DNA from: Deltaproteobacteria bacterium
GTDB lineage: Bacteria > Myxococcota_A > UBA9042 > PHBI01
DNA: 64,000 bases
NCBI GenBank assembly: GCA_020632715.1
Contig: JACKFA010000008.1
Coordinates: forward strand, 124,001-188,000
Direction: 5' to 3'
Shown: positions 53,062-61,448 of the stretch, in pieces
Layout: the number at the start of each line of letters is the position of its first letter
Numbering within the stretch: position 1 is the stretch's first letter
Program-made: the position numbers and the translations under genes
The notes under the pieces: generated by a model
Seen by the model: the letters and a program-made list of their open reading frames with translations, nothing else
What the model was told of the DNA's origin: nothing
Databases searched by the model: none

Positions 53062-53497
53062 CCGGCCCCCCGACAGGCCGACAACGCAGTCCCCATCGAG
53101 TTCCCCGGCATCTCCGACGGACCTTCGGCTGCGCGGGCCGCGAAGAAAAGAACCGGACGCTCACGGCGCTCTGCACGCAGTCCCGCGCGCTCGCGAGCGA
53201 GTTTCCGCACGCGTCGCTCCAGCCGCCCACGGTCCAGGCCCGCCCCGCGCGGGTCCCACCGTGGGACAGGCGCGCCGGACGCGGGCGTGGGCGCGATCCT
53301 ACACCGGTCCCACACATTCGCGTCCAGCGGGCTCGACCCGCCCCGCGGGCGTCTTCTCCCGACGCCTCGAGTCGCCATCGGATCACGGACGTTCTGACGG
53401 TCGCGGTCGACCCAGCTCACGCCCATCCGGTCGCGCGGGTCACCGGGCGGAGCTCGCGCCGACGCGAGCGACGTCGCGACGCGCCTGCCCCGAACGA

Positions 53498-53531
53498 GCA
53501 GAGGGCGCCCCCTCTCGGAGGCGCCCTCTGC
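53498..53531 (-). terminator. Strong hairpin after gpD
   Basis: GCAGAGGGCGCC-N10-GGCGCCCTCTGC, perfect 12-bp stem, 48 nt after the gpD stop. On the minus strand it is followed by TCGTTCGG, not a U-run, so it may terminate partly or stabilise the upstream mRNA end. Confidence 0.6.
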
Positions 53532-53579
53532 GTCGACTCGACTCGGCGGGCGCGGGGAGAGCTCCCCCTGCCCCCGCGG

Positions 53580-54740
53580 TCACCCGCCCTTCGGCGAGGC
53601 GTTACGCGCGAGCTTCATGTACGTCCGGTACGGCTTCGGCGCGCCCGCGATGAACACGTGCTGGCACGACTCGACGATGTATTCGCCGCTGAACTGGGTC
53701 CCGAAGTCCTCCATCTTGATGGTGGAGCCCGCGTGGACCTTGGGGCGGCCCTCGATCACGACGTCCGCCGTCATCCAGTCCATGCTGAGCTTCGAGAGGA
53801 TGGACTTCGCGATCTCCTTCGCCTCGGCGTTGTCGCGAACCGGCAGATCGACGACGGTGAGGACGCGACCGCCCTGCGCCGACTTCGTCTGCGAGATCCC
53901 GGTGTCGCTCCCGCCGATCTTCTCGAGATCCGACTCCTGCGCGGTCCCGAGGAGCGCCTCCTTCTTGAACCAGTCCCAGCCGCGGACCTCGACCTTGGAG
54001 CACTGGCGCACGGTCGAGAGCCGGAAGTCCACCGAGACGGCCTGCGCGTCCGTCTCGACATCCCCCGTCGGCTTGTCACGGTACACCGTGAGGACCGCCG
54101 AGCCCTTCTCGACCGGCTTCAACGAGATCGCCTTCGGATCGGTGTGGGACTGCGCGTCCCACCCCATGCCGAAGCTCCCGACGACCTGCTGGATGAACTG
54201 GTAGTCGTTGATGTTGAACTGGTCGATGTGCTCGAGCTTCGACTCGGCGCTCTTCGTCTGCGCGCTGAGCCCGTCGCTCCCGCCGCCCACTTTCCCAGAG
54301 TCCCCGACGACAGTGGAGAGGATACTGCCGGGGTCCTGGTTCGCTTCGTGGCCGTCGCCGAACGTCCGCGACATCGTGCCGCGCGTCAGCCGGTGCGAGT
54401 AGTCGTAGCCCGAGAAGTTCAGCGTCATCTTGCCGGCCTTGAAGCTCGGCTCGACATAGCTGATCTCGCCCTTCGCGACGGTCTCCTTCGACTTGTAGCC
54501 GAGCTTGACCTCGATGGGAGCACCAGGCTTCGCAGCCTTGATCATCCCGTCGAAGGTGGTCGCGAGCTTCTGCGGATCGTCGTCGGACGGATGCAGCGCG
54601 ACGGCGAAGAAGTCCGGGCTGTCGAGCCGCTGGTCGACCTGGATCCGCGTCACGTTGAGACCGTTCTTGGTCTCGACGTCGCCGATCTTGGTCTTTCCAT
54701 CGACCGTGACCTCGATCTGTAGCTCTACCTGCTCACCCAT
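53580..54740 (-). CDS. eCIS gpD-like hub protein (phage late control D family)
   Basis: A 386-residue hub protein, equal to the gp27-like half of VgrG/Afp8. Visible: start with VELQIEVTVDGK and VTRIQVDQRLDSPDFF, GYKSKETVAKGEI, FSGYDYSHRLTRGTMSRTFG, and a C-terminal domain with KVHAGSTIKMEDFGTQFSGEYIVESCQHVFIAG. The gp5-like OB-fold and spike that follow in full VgrG-type Afp8 are absent, so a separate gpV is expected but is not in the window. It lies 25 nt after the LysM gene. Confidence 0.87.
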   Translation of the reverse strand: MGEQVELQIEVTVDGKTKIGDVETKNGLNVTRIQVDQRLDSPDFFAVALHPSDDDPQKLATTFDGMIKAAKPGAPIEVKLGYKSKETVAKGEISYVEPSFKAGKMTLNFSGYDYSHRLTRGTMSRTFGDGHEANQDPGSILSTVVGDSGKVGGGSDGLSAQTKSAESKLEHIDQFNINDYQFIQQVVGSFGMGWDAQSHTDPKAISLKPVEKGSAVLTVYRDKPTGDVETDAQAVSVDFRLSTVRQCSKVEVRGWDWFKKEALLGTAQESDLEKIGGSDTGISQTKSAQGGRVLTVVDLPVRDNAEAKEIAKSILSKLSMDWMTADVVIEGRPKVHAGSTIKMEDFGTQFSGEYIVESCQHVFIAGAPKPYRTYMKLARNASPKGG

Positions 54741-54765
54741 CTTCCGCCCCCTTGTCTTCGTCGCC

Positions 54766-55506
54766 CTACTTCAGGATGGGCGGCACCAAGAGCCGCGTGC
54801 CGGGCCTGAGGCTAAGCGGGTCGTTGATGTTGTTGGTCTTCGCGATGCGACGCCACTCGCGCGGATCCTCGTACTCGCGGAGCGCGATGCCCTGGAGCGT
54901 GTCGCCGCGCTTCACGGTGTACAGCTTCGCATGGTCCGGCGACTGCTTCGGCTTCCGCGCGTCCTCCTGCTTCTTCGTCGTCGCCTGCTCGAGGCCGAGA
55001 GAGACCTTCGCGCGGACGGGCGTCGCGTCGGGGAGGAACATCGTGTAGTCGACGGTCACCTTCGTCACGTAGAAGGCGTACTCAGGCGACTTCTCCGTCT
55101 CCTGGGTGAACTGCCCCCACACGAGCGTCACGACCGGCAGGTAGTGCGTCGTGGGCACGTACTCGAGGAGCCCCTCGATCTTGTCGATGTACTTCTTCCG
55201 CACGCTCTCGCGCGTGTCGTACGTGTCGAACCACAGCTCCCCGATCTTCATGCAGGTCGGGTACGTGAGCGTGTACTTCTTCTCCTCCTGACCCTGGTTC
55301 GACGCGTCACCCTCGAGCTTCGCTTCGCGCTCGATGGTGATCGTGTTCGGGTTGAGGAAGAAGTCGATCTCATCGAGCGGTCCGCTGAGATCGGGCTTCT
55401 TGTAGGACTTGAGCTTGGCCTTGACGAGCTCAGCCCCAAACAAGTGGCCACTGGTCTGGTCGATGACTTTGATCGCGGCCTTGGCCGCTTTATCTATCAG
55501 CCCCAT
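54766..55506 (-). CDS. eCIS LysM-domain protein (Afp7-like)
   Basis: A 246-residue protein. The N-terminal part (about 30-185) resembles the T4 gp53/Afp7-type fold of eCIS (LDEIDFFLNPNTITIEREAK, LPVVTLVWGQF), and the last 55 residues are a LysM domain (LYTVKRGDTLQGIALREYEDPREWRRIAK...LLVPP). In Afp-like particles it joins tube and hub. It overlaps the end of the 1722-residue gene by 10 nt and precedes gpD by 25 nt. Confidence 0.9.
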   Translation of the reverse strand: MGLIDKAAKAAIKVIDQTSGHLFGAELVKAKLKSYKKPDLSGPLDEIDFFLNPNTITIEREAKLEGDASNQGQEEKKYTLTYPTCMKIGELWFDTYDTRESVRKKYIDKIEGLLEYVPTTHYLPVVTLVWGQFTQETEKSPEYAFYVTKVTVDYTMFLPDATPVRAKVSLGLEQATTKKQEDARKPKQSPDHAKLYTVKRGDTLQGIALREYEDPREWRRIAKTNNINDPLSLRPGTRLLVPPILK

Positions 55507-58500
55507 ATGCCAATCCTCTCCTTGTCCTGCCCGAGACGCCGAACGATACGGCCCACCATCTCGAAGGCCAGCTGTTCCATCGCCTCTTCGCTGAGCGTGA
55601 CTTTCTCGCCCTTACCCTTGTCCGCCCCGCCCGCTTTCTGGGCAGGCTTCGAGGACTTCTTGCCCGTCGGCGCCTCGTTCGTCGGGTTCCGCAGCGCCGA
55701 CTGCGCGACGGCCTTGGCCGCCGGCGCGATGAGCGGCATCGGCGCCTTCTGAGCCGTCTGGCTCTGGCTCACGATGGCCGCGGCGAGACGCCCGAGATCC
55801 GCGTGACTCGTCGACGCGCGCGAGCCCGTCTCGACGAAGCGCCAGTCGGTCCGCCGGACGGCGGCCGACGCCGCGTGCTGCGAGCGGGCGCTCCCACGGA
55901 GCCCGCCCGACGGCGCCGCGATGTTGCGGAGACCGCCGCGGTCCTCGCTGCGCGGCGCGCTGGCCGTGCTGACGAGCCCCGCCTCGGCGATGGGCGACGA
56001 ACCTGCGACGCGGCTCTCCACGCGCCGGCTCTGACCACCGAAGGCTCGCCGCATCTCCGTCTTCGCCCCGTCCATCCCGAGGTCGAGCCCCGTCCGGGAA
56101 CCATCGACCCGCGACAGCCAGGCGTACGCGAACTCCGACGCCCCCGACTTCTGGAAGAGCGAGGCGACCTCGCGGCGATCCGCCGACTGGATGAGCGCGC
56201 TGAACAGCGCCGCGCGCCGCTCGGAGCCGGCGACCGACCGGTCGCTCGACAGCGCCCGCTCCATCCCGCCCGGCTCGGAGCCGGCGACGCGGAGCAGCAC
56301 CTGCACCGGATCCGAGCCGAAGAGGCTCTGGCTCCGGCGAGCCGGCTGCGGACGGACGGCCTCGGCGCGCGTCGGCGCCTCGCTCTGCGCCATCGACGCA
56401 GCGCGCGCCCGGAGCACCTCCTCGCGTCCCGGCGGGACGACCGCGCGGATCGCGCGGGTCTCGAGCGACCCGTCGACCTCGACCGGCGCGCCCTCGGCGC
56501 GCTCCGAGAGGAGCCCGGTCAGGACGCCCGGCCCGTCGGAGCCGCCGGCGATCTGCATCGCCCGCGACAGCTCCGGAGAGCGGAGCCCGTTGAGCATCGC
56601 CTCCGGGACGATCACGCTGTCGAGCGCGACCGGCGCCTGCATCGCGCTCGCGCGGCGGACCTGCTGCGCGAGCGGCGCGCGGCCAGCCTCGCGGCCGCCC
56701 CCGGCGACCACCGAGCCGCGAGCGACCGGCCCGAGGAGGCGCTCGGCCCCCACCGGCCCGCTCGCCGCGACGTTCAGGGCCGACGCGACGCGATCCACGA
56801 GGCTCGCCCGCCGGACCGCGGCGCCAGCGGCGCGTGCGGTGGTCGGCTCGTCGGCCACGGCGCCCGCGCTCTCGGTGGAGCTCTCGGCGACCGGAGCGAG
56901 GAAGGTGTGCTCGGCGCGCCCGAGGAGCGCCGCCAGCGACGGCCGCGTGACCTCCGCGGCGCTCGAGACCGTGGTCGCGTCGACGAGGCCGAGCTGCCGA
57001 GCCTCGCCGCGCGCGAACACGTCCTCTCCGAGGCCGCTCGCGGCGCCGGTGACGCCGGTCGCCTCCCCCGTCGTGACACTCTGCACGCGAGCGCGCGCCG
57101 ACCGCTCGACCATGGCCTCGGCCGCCGCGACGCGATGCAGGATCTCCGTCCGCGCCGCCTGATCGAGCGGGCTGTCCGACACCGCCGACACGTCGCTCGC
57201 GAGCGCCAGGAGCTCACCGATCGCGTCGCGCAGCGCGAAGGTCGCGGTACCGCGCGTCGTCGACTCGGGCGCCGTCGCCCCGAAGTACGGATCCGCCGCG
57301 CCCCGCGCGATGATCGGCATGAAGGTGGACATCTGGGCGCTCGCCGCCTGGCTCGTCGCCCGGCTGGCGACACCCGGCACGGACTCGACGCCGCCGCCGA
57401 GGGCTTCGGCCCCGAGCATGACGCGGGCGAGGTTGCGGCTGGCGTGCGCCGCTCGCGCGAGCTCCGTGGGCCGGCGCTCGGGCTCGGCCGCCGCCAGCGC
57501 CGCCTGGCGACGGATCGTCTGACGACGAACCGAGGCCGCGAGCGGCGCCTCATCGGCGACCGCGGCGTCGAACGACGCCGTCGCCGGCCGATCCTCGCCG
57601 AGGCTCAGCATCTCGAACTCGACGTCGCTCCAACCGGCGGCACGCAGCGTGCGCGTGACGACGCCGAGCTGCGCCGGCTCGAGCTGCGCGAGCATCGCGA
57701 TGCTCGCCGCGCCGCCGGCGCCCTGGCCGGAGCGCCCGAGCGACTGCCGGACCGCCGAGGCGGCGGCGACGGCACGCGACAGCGTCGGCATGAAGTCCTG
57801 GCCCTGCCCCGCAGACACCGTCGCGAGCGGCGCGCTCGGCGCACCCGCGACCTGCACGAGCGACATGAGCGGCGCCACCGCCCGCGCCTCGCGCGCCGTC
57901 ATGACCGGGCGCTGGAGCGCGTGGCGCGCGGCCTCGAGCGCCGGAACCGACGCGGTCGCCCCACCCGAGAGCGCCCGGCTCGCCGTGACGTCGAGCGAGG
58001 CCCCGCCAGCGAACGCCCGGAGAGCCTCCTGGACAGGTACCGGCGTCTCCGACCGCCCCGCCGCGGCGACCGCGCGGAGCGTCTGCGGCGCCACGGCCTC
58101 GGCCGCGGCGCCATCGAAGCGGGCCAGCAGCGAACGTGCGGCCACCGGGCGCGGCGCCTCGGCCCCAGCCTCGGCCGCGGCGACGGGCGCCGCCTCGTCC
58201 GCGAGCTGCACGAGCTCCTGCGCGGCGGCGAGCGAATGGTACGAACCGGCGCCGAGCACCGCGTCCGGGCGCGTCGCGAAGGCCGGCGTCGTGAGCGTCG
58301 CCTGCTCGCGGACGAGCGGCGCGGCCTGCGACGCGGCGAGCGCCTCACCCGCGAGCGCGACCTGCCCGACCTGGGCCTGCGCCGCGCGGGCGGGCGGGGC
58401 GAACGCGGCGACCAGCTCCGCAGAGACGCCGCCCGAGGCGGCCATCCAGCGCGCGAGCGACGGGGCCACGCCGACCTGGGCGAGCGCCTCGGCGATCCCC

Positions 58501-60665
58501 GTCGAGCCCGACGCGATCGCCTCCGCGAAGGTCCCGCGCTGCATGGCTGCGCGGAGGACCGGGGCCGCGACGCTCGGCGCCACGAGACCGGAGCGGACCC
58601 GCTGGGCGCTCTGCGCCACCGCGCCGAGGCTCGCCCCACGGGTGACGCTCGAGGGCGTCTGGCTGCCCGAGGCCGCTGGCGTCGCGACCGAGGGCGCGGA
58701 CACCGCCGCGCCGCTCGCGACCTGCTGCGCCGCCGCCCGGTTGCTCACGACCTGAAGGGCCTCGCGCGCCGGCAGCATCGTCGCGCGGCGACCTCGCGGC
58801 ACCAGCGACAGCGGGAGCGCCTCACCGGGCTCCGCCGTCGCCGCCGTCGCCGTCGGCGCGTGCTCGGCCGCGACCCACACGACGCCGTCGACCGCGCCGA
58901 ACGCGGCGCTCGTGAAGCCGGGCCGGCTCGTCGCCGCAGCGGGCTGTGCCTCCGCGCTCCGAGACACGACCGGCGAGAAGGCCGCGCGCTCGGTCGGGGT
59001 CGAGAACTGATTCCACGGTGCCGCGACGGCGCCGAAGAGCTCCGCAGCGGTCATCGTCGCCGCGAGCGGGAGATCGGGCCCGCGATCGGCCGCGAGGCGC
59101 CACGCCGGCCCCGCGGTCGCCGCGACAGGCGCCGAAGCTGGCGCGGCGGCCTCGCCGGCCATGACGCCGGCCGATGACGTCGCGCTCGGCGTCGTCGACG
59201 GACCCGCGACCGCGATGGCGCGGCGCGGCGTCGGCGCGCCGGCCTCGAGCACCTCGATCCGGGGCGCGGTCGCGTTCCCGCGCTGAGTCCGCGGGCGAGC
59301 GATGCCCTGACGGTCCCGCGTGACCTGCGTGGCGAACTGGAGCGCGCCCGTCCCCGGCGCGGCCGCCGTCGTCGTCGACGCGACGGGGAACGTCCCGCCA
59401 GTGAAGGCGAGAACGCGGTCGTCGCCGCCGCGGAGCGGCGCGACGGTGGAGAGGGACGTGCTCACGACAGCGGCGGGGCCGCCAGCGCTCGGCCGCACAC
59501 CGCCCGCGGCGCGCGTCACAGGCGACGGCGAGGTCGCGGCACGACGGGTGACGCCTGGCGTCGGCGACGACGCGCGGCGCACCGGCGCCACGGCGGCCTG
59601 ACGCTCGGCTGCGGCCTGCGCGGTGGCGAAGAGCGACGCGCGGCGCGTCGGCGGCGCCGCGCCGGACTCGGTCGGCGCGGCCGCCCGATCGGCGACGGGC
59701 ACCTCCGGCACCAGGCTCACGAAGTCGCCCTCGACGGCGTCGAAGAACCCGAAGACGGGGCGGCGAGCGCTGGGCTCCACACCCGCCGACGCGATGCTCG
59801 GGGCGAAGGCGTTGATGCGCGCGTTCGTGAGCGCCATGCCGCTCGCGGCGGCGTCGCTCGACCCGAACATCGCCTCTGCCCAGCCGAGGGCCGACGAGAG
59901 CGCCGGCGTCCGGTTGTCGACGAGGAGACCGTCGAGCGAGGTCAGCGACCGGGTCCCGCGCTCCGGGGCCGTCGCACCGCTGCGGCGGGCCGGCGGTCCG
60001 GCCAGCCCCGCGCCACCACCGAGCTCCTGGCCACGCGTCGCGGCGATCTGCTCGAGGAAGCCACGGTCCCGAGGGGCGACCTGGTCCGCGACCCGGAGTC
60101 CGCCACGCTCGAGCGCCTCGACGGTCGCGAGCTCCACCGGGCCGCCGTCGGCCCACTTCAGGGCGGGGCGCGCCGCCTTTCCGGCGACCTGCTCGAGGAT
60201 CTGGCGAACCGGGCGAAGACCGCGGCTCGTCGCGCCGCGGCGCGGCCCGAACAGGGACTCGCGTCGACGGCGGGCAGGAGCGCCCTCAACGACCTCGACG
60301 ACGCGCTCCGGCTCGTCGTCGTAGAGCGCGAGGTTCTGCAGCTCGACGTCGTAGTCCTGGTAGCCGGCCGCGAAGCCGCGCGCGGCCACCTGCCACCAGT
60401 GCGACCACTCGTTGTCGAGCAGCGACTCGCCGATCCCGATGCCCCGCGACCACCGGTCGCCGGTCGCGGCGCCGAGCCGGCTCCCCATCGCGTCCGCGAA
60501 GCCGTCCGAGCCGGCCCCGATGCCGGCGTCGGCCTCACGACCGTGGACGTAGCGGCCGTACATCGACGCGACGAAGGCCCCGAGCTCGGTCAGATGCTCG
60601 ACCTCTTCCGCGGTTGGCTCTGCGCCCCTGCGGAGGAGCTCGCCGATGTGGTGGGTCACGCTCAT
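55497..60665 (-). CDS. 1722-residue Ala-rich protein in the tape-measure position of the eCIS
   Basis: A very large protein of unknown function, between tube and LysM genes where contractile particles often have a tape-measure protein. ATG at 60665 follows GGAG. An ordered N-terminal segment (about 1-110, LTELGAFVASMYGRYVHGRE, WSHWWQVAARGFAAGYQDYD) is followed by more than 1500 residues of Ala/Val/Arg/Pro-rich sequence with helical islands and a C-terminal conserved-looking segment (EEAMEQLAFEMVGRIVRRLGQDK). Basic motifs recur: RRESLFG, TRRASLFA, VRRASSPT, VRRASLVD, VRRASAMQ, ARRSQSLFG. No HExxH or toxin motif is visible. It may be tape measure, internal scaffold or cargo carrier; I cannot decide. 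Base composition matches the neighbours. Confidence 0.7.
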   Translation of the reverse strand: MSVTHHIGELLRRGAEPTAEEVEHLTELGAFVASMYGRYVHGREADAGIGAGSDGFADAMGSRLGAATGDRWSRGIGIGESLLDNEWSHWWQVAARGFAAGYQDYDVELQNLALYDDEPERVVEVVEGAPARRRRESLFGPRRGATSRGLRPVRQILEQVAGKAARPALKWADGGPVELATVEALERGGLRVADQVAPRDRGFLEQIAATRGQELGGGAGLAGPPARRSGATAPERGTRSLTSLDGLLVDNRTPALSSALGWAEAMFGSSDAAASGMALTNARINAFAPSIASAGVEPSARRPVFGFFDAVEGDFVSLVPEVPVADRAAAPTESGAAPPTRRASLFATAQAAAERQAAVAPVRRASSPTPGVTRRAATSPSPVTRAAGGVRPSAGGPAAVVSTSLSTVAPLRGGDDRVLAFTGGTFPVASTTTAAAPGTGALQFATQVTRDRQGIARPRTQRGNATAPRIEVLEAGAPTPRRAIAVAGPSTTPSATSSAGVMAGEAAAPASAPVAATAGPAWRLAADRGPDLPLAATMTAAELFGAVAAPWNQFSTPTERAAFSPVVSRSAEAQPAAATSRPGFTSAAFGAVDGVVWVAAEHAPTATAATAEPGEALPLSLVPRGRRATMLPAREALQVVSNRAAAQQVASGAAVSAPSVATPAASGSQTPSSVTRGASLGAVAQSAQRVRSGLVAPSVAAPVLRAAMQRGTFAEAIASGSTGIAEALAQVGVAPSLARWMAASGGVSAELVAAFAPPARAAQAQVGQVALAGEALAASQAAPLVREQATLTTPAFATRPDAVLGAGSYHSLAAAQELVQLADEAAPVAAAEAGAEAPRPVAARSLLARFDGAAAEAVAPQTLRAVAAAGRSETPVPVQEALRAFAGGASLDVTASRALSGGATASVPALEAARHALQRPVMTAREARAVAPLMSLVQVAGAPSAPLATVSAGQGQDFMPTLSRAVAAASAVRQSLGRSGQGAGGAASIAMLAQLEPAQLGVVTRTLRAAGWSDVEFEMLSLGEDRPATASFDAAVADEAPLAASVRRQTIRRQAALAAAEPERRPTELARAAHASRNLARVMLGAEALGGGVESVPGVASRATSQAASAQMSTFMPIIARGAADPYFGATAPESTTRGTATFALRDAIGELLALASDVSAVSDSPLDQAARTEILHRVAAAEAMVERSARARVQSVTTGEATGVTGAASGLGEDVFARGEARQLGLVDATTVSSAAEVTRPSLAALLGRAEHTFLAPVAESSTESAGAVADEPTTARAAGAAVRRASLVDRVASALNVAASGPVGAERLLGPVARGSVVAGGGREAGRAPLAQQVRRASAMQAPVALDSVIVPEAMLNGLRSPELSRAMQIAGGSDGPGVLTGLLSERAEGAPVEVDGSLETRAIRAVVPPGREEVLRARAASMAQSEAPTRAEAVRPQPARRSQSLFGSDPVQVLLRVAGSEPGGMERALSSDRSVAGSERRAALFSALIQSADRREVASLFQKSGASEFAYAWLSRVDGSRTGLDLGMDGAKTEMRRAFGGQSRRVESRVAGSSPIAEAGLVSTASAPRSEDRGGLRNIAAPSGGLRGSARSQHAASAAVRRTDWRFVETGSRASTSHADLGRLAAAIVSQSQTAQKAPMPLIAPAAKAVAQSALRNPTNEAPTGKKSSKPAQKAGGADKGKGEKVTLSEEAMEQLAFEMVGRIVRRLGQDKERIGIWG

Positions 60666-60750
60666 TGCTTCTGCTCCATGCCCTCTCTGACCCTCACTGC
60701 AAGCGCGGGGCCGTTGCCCCGGCGCCTACCCTTCACGCGCGCCTGGCGTT

Positions 60751-61260
60751 CTAGAGGTTCTTCGCGATGGCCGTGGCGGCGGCGTGCAGTCCGACGGCGT
60801 CGATGATGCCCGTCAGAGCGTTGCCGGGATGGTACTCGAAGTAGTCGTAGTGGATCTTCACGGACTCGAAGGCGATGTCCTTCGCCATCGAGTTGAAGCT
60901 CGGCCCCTCGTACTCGACCGGGAAGGCCTTGTAGAGGTTGTAGCGGCCGGTCTCCTCGTACTTGTCGTTCAAGATGATCAGCGAGATGTTCTTCCGCTTG
61001 ATCTTCTTCGACTTGATGTGGAGGTCCTTCATCCAGAGGAAGAACTCGCTCCCGGAGGAGTAGAAGCCCTTCTTGATGATGAGATCCTCGAACTTGTTCC
61101 CGTCGACCATCGCGTATTCGTAGACGTTGTTGCCGCCTTCACGAATCGAGGAGATCGCGGTCGACGACTTCAGCCCCGAAGCGTCCGTGAAGCGAACGTT
61201 GGAGATGCCGTCGATTTCGATCTGGTAGCGGTACGGGACATCGGGATCGTTGCGTGACAT
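60751..61260 (-). CDS. eCIS inner tube protein (gp19/Hcp-like)
   Basis: A 169-residue tube subunit: opening PYRYQIEIDGISNVRFTDASGLKSSTAISSIREGGNN is cut here to its pattern YxIEIDG...F...SGL, then WMKDLHIKSKKIKRKNISLIILN and YNLYKAFPVEYEGPSFNSMA, characteristic of phage T4 gp19/Afp1-5-type tube proteins. Only one tube gene is seen, whereas Afp has three. AAGGAG stands before the ATG. A CRP-type palindrome lies 28 nt upstream. Confidence 0.92.
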   Translation of the reverse strand: MSRNDPDVPYRYQIEIDGISNVRFTDASGLKSSTAISSIREGGNNVYEYAMVDGNKFEDLIIKKGFYSSGSEFFLWMKDLHIKSKKIKRKNISLIILNDKYEETGRYNLYKAFPVEYEGPSFNSMAKDIAFESVKIHYDYFEYHPGNALTGIIDAVGLHAAATAIAKNL

Positions 61261-61288
61261 CGTGCGCTGCTCCTTCGTTCGGGTCGGT

Positions 61289-61304
61289 TGTGACGACCGT
61301 CACA
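61289..61304. promoter_or_regulatory. Perfect CRP/FNR-type palindrome upstream of the tube gene
   Basis: TGTGACGACCGTCACA equals TGTGA-N6-TCACA, the consensus of CRP-family regulators, with fully symmetrical 7-bp arms. It lies in the gap between sheath and tube genes, 28 nt upstream of the tube start. The position near the start fits repression or an anti-termination role better than activation, unless a promoter lies further downstream than usual. Confidence 0.5.
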
Positions 61305-61330
61305 CCCGCGACTGAGTCTAATCAACTGGT

Positions 61331-61347
61331 GGCGTGCTATGCACGCC
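61331..61347. terminator. Hairpin between sheath and tube genes
   Basis: GGCGTGC-TAT-GCACGCC, 7-bp stem with 3-nt loop, about 100 nt after the sheath stop. No U-run. May set different sheath and tube mRNA levels by processing. Confidence 0.35.
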
Positions 61348-61448
61348 TCTGGACCACCCGGACCGTAATCGCCGCGTGGGCGCGGGGTCTCGGGTAGCGA
61401 GGACTCGAGACCCCACTCGTGTCCTTTGACCCCAGATACGCGAGACCG

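Larger units (their letters stand above)
52992..53579. other. 588-nt gap between gpD and the zinc-ribbon gene
   Basis: No gene is supported; open frames here are shadows. It contains the hairpin at 53498-53531 after gpD and the strong promoter at 53034-53061. In most eCIS loci this interval carries the spike (gpV) and PAAR genes, which are not seen. Confidence 0.65.

Noticed and set aside
52955..53386. A 143-residue minus-strand frame in the gap after gpD
   Set aside because: It overlaps the promoter and the zinc-ribbon gene in another frame, is Arg-rich, and has no ribosome site or known domain.
55803..59177. A 1124-residue plus-strand open frame opposite the 1722-residue eCIS gene
   Set aside because: Arg-rich antisense shadow. 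The minus-strand frame has a ribosome site, fits the operon overlaps and has plausible composition.
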